Positions 10,301 through 17,650 of a DNA stretch of 64,000 bases are shown in pieces (within the stretch, counting starts at the first letter, position 1; each line of letters starts with the position of its first letter). The stretch is from an uncultured Eubacteriales bacterium (GTDB lineage Bacteria; Bacillota; Clostridia; Oscillospirales; Acutalibacteraceae). The position numbers and the translations under genes were made by a program. Under the pieces are notes generated by a model. It was not told the origin of the DNA. It searched no databases and saw nothing but the letters and a program-made list of their open reading frames with translations. Location: NCBI GenBank assembly GCA_934444365.1, contig CAKSCM010000011.1, forward strand, positions 1-64,000, written 5' to 3'.

Positions 10301-13300
10301 TTTTCCGTATAGACCGCTTCAAGACCGTATATTATCTCGCCGCCGTCAATATTCGTCCAGCCGGTTTGTTTGTAGCCGGCGCGGGTAAAGAGCGCGTCTT
10401 TAAGAATAAGGGCAACATCCTTTTGTTTAAGGTCAAAAACGGTCTCGCCTGAGCCGTGTGTCCCGGGATTATATGTCACCGTATAGGTGATTACACTGAG
10501 TTCAAGCTGTTTGTCGGAATTGTAGCGGGGAATATAGTCCGCATTATCAGATGAAAAATATCCCGAATAATCATTGTCGCAGGCTTTGCCGAAAACCACC
10601 GGAGCGCCGAAAGCCGGAGCCTTACCCGTCGTTATTCCTACCGACGCACCGGGCGTCATTGCGCTTGTCGACAATGTTTTTGAGCTGGGCAGATACACAT
10701 TGTTCGCCTTGCCTGAAACGGTGTTATTTTTAACGATGGGATTGCCGCTAATTTTTAATTGGCCGTCGTATGAGGGATCAATGTAGATTCCGCCGCCGGC
10801 AGCGGCCTTGTTATTTTCAATCACGCCGCCGGAAAGATTGCATATCGAGCCGGAACGGAAGATGTAAACCGCTCCGCCGTTTCCGGTGGCCGTATTGTCC
10901 GAGATGGTGCCGCCGCTCATATTAAGAACCGAGGGCTGGCGGTTAAGATAAACGGCAGCGCCGTCCTTGGCCGAGTTGTTTTTGATGATGCCGCCGGAAA
11001 AATTGAAAGTGGTATTGTTGCCGTATGCATGTACGGCACCGCCCTCCGAGACGGCCGTATTGCCAGAAATTTCGCCGCCGGTCATACTAAGGGTGGAATT
11101 ATCGTAAAGATAGATCGCGCCTCCGTATCTTTTGGCCGTGTTTCCGGTGATTTTTGTGCCGGAAATCGTGATGTCGGCGCCGGCCATGTTTATCACGCCG
11201 CCGTCATTCGAAGTGGCCGAATTCCCACTAACGGTACCGCCGATAAGATTGACCGTTCCGCCGCGTTCGGAGAAGAACACGCCGCCCTTTTGTGCCTTGT
11301 TGCCCGAAATTTCGCCGCCGTACATATTTACGGTTCCGCCCTTGCCGTCAAGACAATTAAAGTATACGGCTCCGCCGATGACTTTGCCGTTATTGCCGCT
11401 TATTTCGCCGCCGTAGATATTAAGCACACAGTTGCTGTCGTCGAGCGCTATGGCACCGCCGCCGCCACTGCCGGTGACCTTGCCGCCGGTGATTTTTCCC
11501 CCGAAGAAATCGAGGGTACTTCTGTAAAGATAAATGCCCATGCCGCCCCAGCCTTTGGTTGCGCCCTTGATTGTACCGGTGCCGCCGCAGTCGCATATAA
11601 TCAGGTGGGCGGGCGCTTTGTTCTTCTCGCCGACGGTTATCTTATTTATACCGTTGCTCTTATACTCCTTACCTCCGAGGCAAAGATAAAGTGTTTTCCC
11701 CGACGGCACCGCAAGATTCTTGCTGATAACGGCATTCTGAGACAAATAGACATATGCCGTATTGTTGCTGTCGTACTGAATATCGTCCGAACCGTTCCAG
11801 CTCTTATAAACGACCTTTGTGTGATCGGTATGATTCCCTACGGTTACATCGCCGCCGCATATGCAGTGCTCATGTATAAAGGTCCAGTGAGCATAGAGGG
11901 TATGATCCTCACCGGTCGTTACAACGGTTGTTTCCTCTGCCTTTGTACCGCCGTCCCTTTCGGTAAACCAGCCGTCAAACCGGTAGCCGGTCCGTTTGGG
12001 CACGGGCAGAGTGCCGTAGGTACCGTTACGCTGAACCGATTTGCTTTGCTCTCCGTCGACGAGTGTACCGCCGTTCGGATCAAAGGTAACTGTCGTTTCG
12101 GGGGCGGTATTGCAAAGCCAGCCCTCGTATCCGCGGTCGGGATTTACCGAATTCACCCTCGCCTCAAGACGGGCAAAATCGGGATTTTCGCATACGAATT
12201 TATCTATCGTAGCCGCTGAAAGATTATACGAGTTTCCGTAAGAACGCACCGAAGCGCCGCTATCCGGAATTCCCGTAAAATAGACGCCGAGCTTCGCATT
12301 TCCGCCGAGATCCGCATTTATTTCATCCGAATCGTAGATTTTAAAGGCCGTATTTTTGCTCCCGAGATAAATATTCGGCGCAATACCGGTCGTACTGTTG
12401 CCGTAAATGTAAGGACTGTTCGCTACAAGCGTGTAGGGCGATGTAGTATTTATCCAGAAGCCGCCGCCCTCTTTTGAAGCGGTATTGCCGGTAATTGTAA
12501 TGCTCCACAAAGTGAACTGTTGATTGTTTAAATATACACCGCCGCCCTTTGCGGCTGAATTCCCGGAAATGGTTCCGCCAAAAAGATAAGCGTAGTTGCT
12601 GTCATCAAAATATATACCGCCGCCGTTTTCGGTGGCCGTATTATCCTTGATCTCGCCGTCATTCATCCTAATGCCGCCGATACGACTGATGTAAAAGCCG
12701 CCGCCGTTTTGTCCGGCATGGTTGCCGGAAATAATACCGCCGTTCATCGTAGTATAGCAGTATGAAATATACGAATAAACGGCTCCGCCGTTTTCGGTGG
12801 CCGTATTGCCCGAAATTTCACCGCCGTACATAATTAAATTGCCGTCTTTTCCGATTTTGTTTGAAACTTCATTGATCTGAGCTACGGCTCCGCCGTTTTC
12901 GGCCGAGTTGCCGGAGATTTTACCGCCGTACATAACAAGCGGAGTGTGATCTATAGCTACCGCTCCTCCGCGTTTTATACCGGAATTTCCGGTAAGCGTT
13001 CCGCCGTAAAGATTTATGTTTGACCACTCGCCGTAAATACTTCCGCCCTTGTCCCCCTCGGTACGGCCTCCTAAGGTTCCGCCGCCTATACAGTCGCAAA
13101 TATCTATGACCGAGAAGCTGTCTTTGCTTGTTCCCTCAAGAACAACCGCCGGCCGGGTTTTATCCTTGCAGGTAAAAGCCTTGCCGTTTAAACAAAGCGA
13201 CAGGTGCTCCCCCTCTTTTAAAACCAGGTTAGCCGAAACATTATCGGTAAGATATACCCTGGCATATCCGTCGACGAAAACTATCTCCCCTGTGCCGTCC

Positions 13301-13689
13301 CAGGGCTGCCAATTATCCGGCGTTTGCTCATGCGCATGGCCGCCGGTAGTTATACTTCCGCCGCATACGCAATGGTCAATATGTCCTTTAAATTCAACCA
13401 GGTGAACGGTAGCCCCCGTCCGGATATTATATTCCTCTAAGGTTTTTTCTTCCTCAAGGGTCTTTCCGCCCCACATCAGCGTTTGCCGCTCGGGAAGGAT
13501 TCCCGTTTTCTCCTGTATTTTCACCTTTAACGCCGCTACCGTATCGGTCAGTTCGGCCTCAACGGTAATTGTCGTACCGCTGCTTATCATTTGTATGTAA
13601 ATCTGCATACTGTCCGCCGAAACAATGCCCGGGACAAGGGATATCACGATACATAAAGCAAGCAAAATACTAAGGACTCGTTTTTTCAT
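7345..13689 (-). CDS. Sortase-anchored surface protein with N-terminal ubiquitin-like domain and two beta-helix modules
   Basis: A 2114-residue exported protein. Order: signal peptide (1-25); a ubiquitin-like beta-grasp domain (28-98) matching eukaryotic ubiquitin at about half of the positions in its second half, including GGK at the Lys48 position, YNI at Tyr59 and HLV at His68-Val70, but with no C-terminal Gly-Gly; an H-x-H-C-x-C-G-G motif (103-111); a beta-helix of repeated GG-x-I-x-GN-x-A units (about 200-450); an InlB/Listeria-Bacteroides repeat (about 532-603); a second H-x-H-C-x-C-G-G motif (606-613); a second beta-helix (about 700-1000); two more InlB-type repeats (about 1068-1216); Ig-like and YDG-type domains; a Cys-rich CxxC segment near the end; and VPKTGD, a hydrophobic stretch and RKKGRKG, an LPXTG-like wall signal. 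It is probably an adhesin. Its ATG overlaps the TetR stop, with GGAGG inside the TetR gene, so the two are coupled. Confidence 0.9.
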   Translation of the reverse strand: MKKRVLSILLALCIVISLVPGIVSADSMQIYIQMISSGTTITVEAELTDTVAALKVKIQEKTGILPERQTLMWGGKTLEEEKTLEEYNIRTGATVHLVEFKGHIDHCVCGGSITTGGHAHEQTPDNWQPWDGTGEIVFVDGYARVYLTDNVSANLVLKEGEHLSLCLNGKAFTCKDKTRPAVVLEGTSKDSFSVIDICDCIGGGTLGGRTEGDKGGSIYGEWSNINLYGGTLTGNSGIKRGGAVAIDHTPLVMYGGKISGNSAENGGAVAQINEVSNKIGKDGNLIMYGGEISGNTATENGGAVYSYISYCYTTMNGGIISGNHAGQNGGGFYISRIGGIRMNDGEIKDNTATENGGGIYFDDSNYAYLFGGTISGNSAAKGGGVYLNNQQFTLWSITITGNTASKEGGGFWINTTSPYTLVANSPYIYGNSTTGIAPNIYLGSKNTAFKIYDSDEINADLGGNAKLGVYFTGIPDSGASVRSYGNSYNLSAATIDKFVCENPDFARLEARVNSVNPDRGYEGWLCNTAPETTVTFDPNGGTLVDGEQSKSVQRNGTYGTLPVPKRTGYRFDGWFTERDGGTKAEETTVVTTGEDHTLYAHWTFIHEHCICGGDVTVGNHTDHTKVVYKSWNGSDDIQYDSNNTAYVYLSQNAVISKNLAVPSGKTLYLCLGGKEYKSNGINKITVGEKNKAPAHLIICDCGGTGTIKGATKGWGGMGIYLYRSTLDFFGGKITGGKVTGSGGGGAIALDDSNCVLNIYGGEISGNNGKVIGGAVYFNCLDGKGGTVNMYGGEISGNKAQKGGVFFSERGGTVNLIGGTVSGNSATSNDGGVINMAGADITISGTKITGNTAKRYGGAIYLYDNSTLSMTGGEISGNTAVSEGGAVHAYGNNTTFNFSGGIIKNNSAKDGAAVYLNRQPSVLNMSGGTISDNTATGNGGAVYIFRSGSICNLSGGVIENNKAAAGGGIYIDPSYDGQLKISGNPIVKNNTVSGKANNVYLPSSKTLSTSAMTPGASVGITTGKAPAFGAPVVFGKACDNDYSGYFSSDNADYIPRYNSDKQLELSVITYTVTYNPGTHGSGETVFDLKQKDVALILKDALFTRAGYKQTGWTNIDGGEIIYGLEAVYTENEELTLYPVWTANEYTVKFDTAGGTLIGDRTGVTWTDKVLEGIISPTREGWNFEGFKCGDIMITNSTTYADLVINDSVSSVTIVAQWSDVEAPTGAIAIKSSAWREFLNSVTFGLFFKNTVGVTISADDNSGKPVKIEYLLSEETFETKDDIIGDWKVLNTSGNSARFNIEPDQKVFIYVRLTDQSGNNTIINSSGIVLYSDSEQGTEEITATVCSGEPKSFSVKLNGNTVNAVYIQNGQNTSNLIPADKYSVSEEGVITLKSEYMNSLKAGEYTLTVQYNPMGEVYVEGEENDSPETTSVILKMVKKTAMISDLEPYSKAYDGNPISAPTFTADSDAKAKIEYKPDGAEDSAYTENAPKNAGRYTVRVSLLTTDLYSEAIQTTTAVIRQREVTIEGAAVKESKIYDSKETAEITNIGTLSGKVESDDLVIKAGTAKYSDKNVGTGKIVTFAGFELQGEDKDNYILKSQPADTTADITARTLTVENIKVMDKSFDGTPTAALDGMPVLGGVVEGDDVSLLTVGTPSFTKTDIGDNIDIVFTEFTLTGADMGNYELIQPTGITASIKAYISDGSEYTADSDDWRREDFCVNANDGWLLSLTDEKEGEWSEMLTVSQENNNGTLTFYLKRKSDGVISEAVEKAYRIDKTEPTGEISIGEDYGWRGFSDELSFDLFCKDNQTVTVTATDNSGEAVTVEYLVTDEVLNREQLSEREFTLYGGEFVISPDTRAIVYVRLTDKAGNVFYLCSAGIVLDSISPVISGAVNGETYCGAVTLTVSDDYLDTVTVNGEEVVLSAEGSLTITPASDKQTVIATDRAGNCASLTLTVNSGHTFGGWQSNGDGTHSRICRFDEEHNETASCTGGKATCVKRAKCDICGAEYGEVDGNSHENLVYFPAKASTPDKEGNTEYWYCEGCGRYYADKDGIKEISKGDTVTEKTGKTESNSDIPEDVPKTGDSGNLILWLAVLFVSGGVVIGGSVSRKKGRKG

Positions 13690-14405
13690 CGGTTATCCTC
13701 CCTTTTGCCGTCCTTTGACAGCTTGAATTCAAATTTCATTTCCAGCGCCTTAAACAGCCGTTGCATAACCTCTCCGGCAATGCTTTTTATATCCAGATTC
13801 GCAACAAAGCCGAGGACGTTTTCCTGTTCCTCATCAGAAACCTTATAAACCCTCATGGCCGCCGTTAAAAACCTCTCAAGCTTTTTCTCAAGCGGAAAAT
13901 GAATGTCGCATTTTTTCGCCATATAATTGCGCATGAGTCCCGCCGTGCCGATTTCCGTTTCGTAAAAATCGCTGTCGGAATAATCGGGAAAAATCGATCC
14001 GAATATTTCTTTCAATTCGGTCGTTGTGTTGAGATAAATGTATTCCGACGTGTCAGGCAAAGTGTAGGCCTCGATGTAGATTTCCCTCAGATTTTCGTTG
14101 AGCTCGGTCAGAGTGAGCTGTATTGCCGTTTCCACCGCGTAGGCGTAAACCGGCGCGAGACCGCCGCCCACAATGCTTCTTGCAGCGTCGAACTGGCCTC
14201 CGAACATGTTTTTCACCAGCTCCATAAGCACCGAATCCTTTGTCGGAAAAAGATTTTGAAAGCTCCCCCTTGCAATGCCGGCTTCTTCAACTATCTGTGT
14301 AATTGTCGTCTCTTTATAGCCCTGCTCCAAAAACAGACGAACACATACGGTAAGAATTTTCCTCTTTGTTTCAATGCTTTCCTTCCGCAATGGTATAACC
14401 CCCAT
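13686..14405 (-). CDS. TetR/AcrR-family transcriptional regulator
   Basis: A 239-residue regulator. The N-terminal helix-turn-helix is clear: KRKILTVCVRLFLEQGY, then TITQIVEEAGIARGSFQNLFPTKD (about residues 12-56), the standard TetR DNA-binding layout. The remainder is an all-helical ligand or dimerisation domain without recognisable ligand residues. Its stop overlaps the start of the giant surface protein, so both come from one transcript. Immediately upstream are a near-consensus promoter and a perfect palindrome next to the -10, so autorepression is likely. The start is uncertain: ATG 14405 has no Shine-Dalgarno and lies only about 15 bases after the expected transcription start, while an in-frame TTG five codons in follows GGGGG. 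A TetR protein dedicated to a wall-anchored protein is less common than one next to an efflux pump. Confidence 0.9.
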   Translation of the reverse strand: MGVIPLRKESIETKRKILTVCVRLFLEQGYKETTITQIVEEAGIARGSFQNLFPTKDSVLMELVKNMFGGQFDAARSIVGGGLAPVYAYAVETAIQLTLTELNENLREIYIEAYTLPDTSEYIYLNTTTELKEIFGSIFPDYSDSDFYETEIGTAGLMRNYMAKKCDIHFPLEKKLERFLTAAMRVYKVSDEEQENVLGFVANLDIKSIAGEVMQRLFKALEMKFEFKLSKDGKREDNR

Positions 14406-14413
14406 TTAAAAAC

Positions 14414-14456
14414 TAATATGCATATTAATTATAGCCTGTAATCTGCCCGCAGTCAA
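14414..14456 (-). promoter_or_regulatory. TetR-unit promoter with palindromic operator
   Basis: Reading the minus strand, TTGACT (14456-14451), 17 bases, then TATAAT (14433-14428). One base downstream of the -10 lies the perfect palindrome TAATATGCATATTA (14427-14414), which would cover the transcription start. This placement is typical of an autoregulatory TetR operator; assignment to the adjacent TetR is inference. Confidence 0.75.
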
Positions 14457-14553
14457 GGAATTTAACAAGAATATTTCGAATCAAAAATCCGATAAACCAT
14501 CAGTAAAAACGGCATCCTTCGACATATAAATCCATTGTCACCGCCAAAAGAAA

Positions 14554-14582
14554 TGCCGGCCGTATAAAAACGACCGACATGT
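14554..14582 (-). terminator. Terminator after the TRAM-less methyltransferase gene
   Basis: On the minus strand ATGTCGGTCGT pairs with ACGGCCGGCAT using two G-U pairs around a short T/A loop, then a T-rich tract TTTCTTTT follows. It lies about 50 bases after the stop at 14629. Confidence 0.55.
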
Positions 14583-14628
14583 TTTTATAATATGTTTTAC
14601 ATTAAATGAGCACACGCTTTATGCTCCT

Positions 14629-15864
14629 TCATTCACCGCGTTTTTTATATTTGCCGTGCTTTCCTGACATAGCGGCGACGGGTACTTTCCCCGACTCGAG
14701 CAAAGCGACCGTCTCGATATGCTCGGTGTGGGGGAACATATCGACGGGCTGTATGCTCCTTACACGGTAGCCGCCTTTTGTAAGATATCCGAGGTCTCTT
14801 GCCAGGGTTTCGGGACAGCACGAAACATAGGATATCTTTTCCGGCTTTATCTGTACAAGGGCCTTTAAAAACTCCTTGCTTGCTCCGGCGCGCGGCGGAT
14901 CCATTATCACGGCGTCTGCCTTTTGTCCGCTTTGTGCAAACCCTTTTAAAAATTCGCCGGCGTCGGCAGCGTAAAATTCTGCATTGCCGCAGCCGTTTAA
15001 TTTGGCATTTTGCTTTGCCGAGGATATCGCCTCGGCGTTTATTTCGGTTCCTATAACACGCCCTGCCTTTTTGGCGGCTATTATTCCTATCGTCCCGGTG
15101 CCGCAATAGGCATCTATTACGGTCTGAGTGCCATCGAGTCCGAGCTGATCTATCGCCGTTTTATAAAGAGGGACGGTCTGTACGGGATTCACCTGATAAA
15201 AGGAGGATGGCGATATTCTGAAGATGCAGCCGCAAAGCTCATCCTCGATGTATCCCTTCCCGTAAAGCACCTTTATCTCGTCGCCGAGCACCATGCTCGT
15301 ATACCGCGAATTGACGCTCTGCACGACGGTGGTTATTTCCTCGTGGCGCGAAACGAGCGCGTTCACAAAGCTCCTGCAGGAGGGAAACTCCCTTGTAAAG
15401 GTGACCAGAACCACCATTATCTGACCCGTCGAAAAGCTCCGCCTTACCATAACATGGCGTAAAAATCCGGTCATTTCCCTGTCATTGAAGGCTTTAAGCT
15501 TAAAGCTTTTTAAAAGAGTACGGATAGTAGCGATTATTTCATCCGCCTTTTCGTCCTCTATAAGACAATTCTCCACCTCGACTATATTGTGGGTGGACGA
15601 CTGATACACTCCCGAAATAATCCTGCCCGAGCGCTTTGTAAAGGCCGCTTGAACCTTCGCGCGGTAATGATAGGGATTTTCCATTGCGATTATCGGCGAA
15701 ATACGGTGAAACCGGCCGAGAAGACGTATTTCCTTGGCCATTTTAAAGCGCAATTGCTCAGGGTAGCTTAAATTCTGGAGCTGACAGCCTCCGCATTTTT
15801 TTCGGTACGGACAAACCTGTTCGGGACTTTTCATATACACCAACCGGATTCTTAAATTTCGCAT
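14629..15864 (-). CDS. 23S rRNA (uracil-5)-methyltransferase, TrmA/RumA family, no TRAM domain
   Basis: A 411-residue SAM-dependent m5U methyltransferase. The N-terminus carries an iron-sulfur cluster motif, C-x5-C-x2-C in CPYRKKCGGC, with a fourth Cys in VENCLIED. The catalytic half has the SAM loop DAYCGTGTIG, DPPRAG, and the catalytic Cys in VSCCPETLARD. It lacks the TRAM RNA-binding domain, as in RlmC, and so differs from its neighbour across the divergent intergenic. ATG 15864 is chosen because AAGGGGG lies just upstream; 26 codons further upstream are open but have no ribosome site. It modifies a uridine in 23S rRNA, but which one cannot be told from sequence. Monocistronic. Confidence 0.88.
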   Translation of the reverse strand: MRNLRIRLVYMKSPEQVCPYRKKCGGCQLQNLSYPEQLRFKMAKEIRLLGRFHRISPIIAMENPYHYRAKVQAAFTKRSGRIISGVYQSSTHNIVEVENCLIEDEKADEIIATIRTLLKSFKLKAFNDREMTGFLRHVMVRRSFSTGQIMVVLVTFTREFPSCRSFVNALVSRHEEITTVVQSVNSRYTSMVLGDEIKVLYGKGYIEDELCGCIFRISPSSFYQVNPVQTVPLYKTAIDQLGLDGTQTVIDAYCGTGTIGIIAAKKAGRVIGTEINAEAISSAKQNAKLNGCGNAEFYAADAGEFLKGFAQSGQKADAVIMDPPRAGASKEFLKALVQIKPEKISYVSCCPETLARDLGYLTKGGYRVRSIQPVDMFPHTEHIETVALLESGKVPVAAMSGKHGKYKKRGE

Positions 15865-15990
15865 TGCAGACCCCCTTAGCTTTAAGGCTTTTCGGAATCT
15901 GCCCTGCATGCAGCAAAAACAATATTTTAAAAAGTGTAACACAAGGACCGCATTATGTCAAAGCCAAACGCAAAAATGCACGGCCGATCG

Positions 15991-16019
15991 TTGCACTGCA
16001 GGCTGTTATGTGATAAGAT
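15991..16019 (+). promoter_or_regulatory. Probable promoter of the TRAM-containing rRNA methyltransferase
   Basis: TTGCAC (15991-15996), 17 bases, TAAGAT (16014-16019). This gives a leader of about 220 bases before the ATG at 16248. I could not recognise any riboswitch in that leader; the 305-base divergent intergenic (15943-16247) holds no gene I can support. Confidence 0.4.
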
Positions 16020-16247
16020 TATAAAATAATGTATATTTGTGCGATTCCGGCGAGTATAGCGGCTATCGGTAACGGTATCATCGGATTATAAAAATGCGTT
16101 TTAGTTCGGTTTTTTATTTATTCCCGGGTAGCCGATGAACAAAAATGTCCCAAACCCGATACATCGCCGCTTTCAGTGTCTTAAAAGCCTTTAACGGCTG
16201 AGAATCAGGCCGCAACCAAAAAAGTAAAAATCCTCAAAGGAGGACTT

Positions 16248-17624
16248 ATGAATAAAAATTTTGATTTTAAGCCCCAGACCGTAACGGTACGGGATTTTAC
16301 CGTCGACGCACAGGGCATCGCCGCCACCGATTCGGGTACGGTATTTATTCCCGGATGTGTGCCCGGGGATACCGTTAAGGTGATATCGATTAAAAAACAT
16401 AAGAATTACATATCGGCCGAAAAATTCGATATTGTTTCTCCCTCTCCCGACCGTATAAAGCCCGACTGTCCCGTATTCGGCGAATGCGGCGGCTGCTCAT
16501 TCCGGTCGATAACCTATGCTTCCGAGCTTAATTTCAAGCAAAAAACGGTGGAAAACGCATTGCGGAGAATAGGAAAAATAACAGCGGAAATAAGGCCGAT
16601 TGTCGGCGCTGAAAATCCCCTCAGGTACAGGAACAAGGCCCAGCTTCCCGTCTCGCGCGACAAAAAGGGAACCTTTGCCGGATTTTACTCCCGGGGCAGC
16701 CACTCGGCGGTGCGCTGCACGAGCGACTGTCTTTTGCAGTCCGAGATATTCTCTCATATAGCAAAGCTCATGTGCATGTTTATGGACGAAAAAAACATCC
16801 CCTGCTACAACGAAAAAACCTCGTCGGGGCTTGTCCGGCATATCTTTTTGCGCTGCACAAGCGACGGCAGAATAATGGTTTGTATCGTTATAAACGGCGA
16901 TAAAATGCCGTTTGAGGAAGAGCTTGTAAAGCTGCTTACATGTAAATTTCCGTCGATTGAAAGTATAATCCTCAACATAAACAAAAAAAGCACCAACGTC
17001 ATCCTCGGCGACAAAATGCGCAATATCTACGGCCGGGGATTTATTGAGGACACCCTTTGTTCCCTTAAATTCCGAATTTCGCCGAATTCCTTTTATCAGG
17101 TCAATCACGATCAGGCCGAACGGCTGTACAAAAAGGCGGCCGAATATGCGAATCCTGAGGGCAAAAACCTTATAGATATGTATTGCGGAGTGGGAACCGT
17201 AGGGCTTAGCATGGCCGATAAAGCAAAGAGCATAATCGGTGTGGAAATAGTGGAAAAGGCCGTAAAGGACGCGGCCGAAAACGCAAAATTAAACGGCATA
17301 AATAACGCTCGGTTCATTTGCGGCGACGCTTCTTTAGCGGCCGAAAAATTAAGCGGCGAGGGAATAAAGGCCGATGTTGTAATACTCGATCCTCCGCGAA
17401 AAGGGTGCGACGGCGCTCTTATATCCGTGCTTTGCAAAAGGATAAAGCCCGAGCGGATAGTTTACATTTCGTGCAACCCGGCCACCCTCGCGCGCGACTG
17501 CGCCGAGTTTGAAAAAAACGGATACACATTTAAAGAAGCGACCCCGTTTGATTTATTCCCCCGTACCGGCCATACAGAATGTGTTGTGAAGCTCACTCGG
17601 ACCGGGTTAAGCGAGCAGGATTGA
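16248..17624 (+). CDS. rlmD: 23S rRNA (uracil-5)-methyltransferase RlmD-like, with TRAM domain
   Basis: A 458-residue TrmA-family enzyme. Residues about 10-60 form a TRAM RNA-binding domain (VDAQGIAATDSGTVFIPGCV). The iron-sulfur motif C-x5-C-x2-C follows (CPVFGECGGC), then the SAM-binding domain with DMYCGVGTVG, DPPRKGCDG and the catalytic Cys in YISCNPATLARD. The family forms 5-methyluridine in 23S rRNA. The start is secure: AAAGGAGG five bases before the ATG. It is divergent from a TRAM-less paralogue, and it is followed after 26 bases by a HEXXH protein, probably on the same transcript. Having both types side by side suggests they modify different uridines, which is inference. Confidence 0.9.
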   Translation: MNKNFDFKPQTVTVRDFTVDAQGIAATDSGTVFIPGCVPGDTVKVISIKKHKNYISAEKFDIVSPSPDRIKPDCPVFGECGGCSFRSITYASELNFKQKTVENALRRIGKITAEIRPIVGAENPLRYRNKAQLPVSRDKKGTFAGFYSRGSHSAVRCTSDCLLQSEIFSHIAKLMCMFMDEKNIPCYNEKTSSGLVRHIFLRCTSDGRIMVCIVINGDKMPFEEELVKLLTCKFPSIESIILNINKKSTNVILGDKMRNIYGRGFIEDTLCSLKFRISPNSFYQVNHDQAERLYKKAAEYANPEGKNLIDMYCGVGTVGLSMADKAKSIIGVEIVEKAVKDAAENAKLNGINNARFICGDASLAAEKLSGEGIKADVVILDPPRKGCDGALISVLCKRIKPERIVYISCNPATLARDCAEFEKNGYTFKEATPFDLFPRTGHTECVVKLTRTGLSEQD

Positions 17625-17650
17625 TGTTCAGTAAAAAAAGGTGATGCAAG

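Noticed and set aside
7180..12219. Long plus-strand open frames opposite the surface protein gene (7180-8427 and 11029-12219)
   Set aside because: They mirror the biased codons of the real minus-strand gene, lack ribosome sites and give unnatural compositions.
10700..13050. Recurrent GCCGCCG-containing DNA units resembling a repeat or CRISPR-like array
   Set aside because: They are codons of the beta-helix coils (GG-x-I-x-GN) in the surface protein; spacing follows the protein repeat and the units are not identical.
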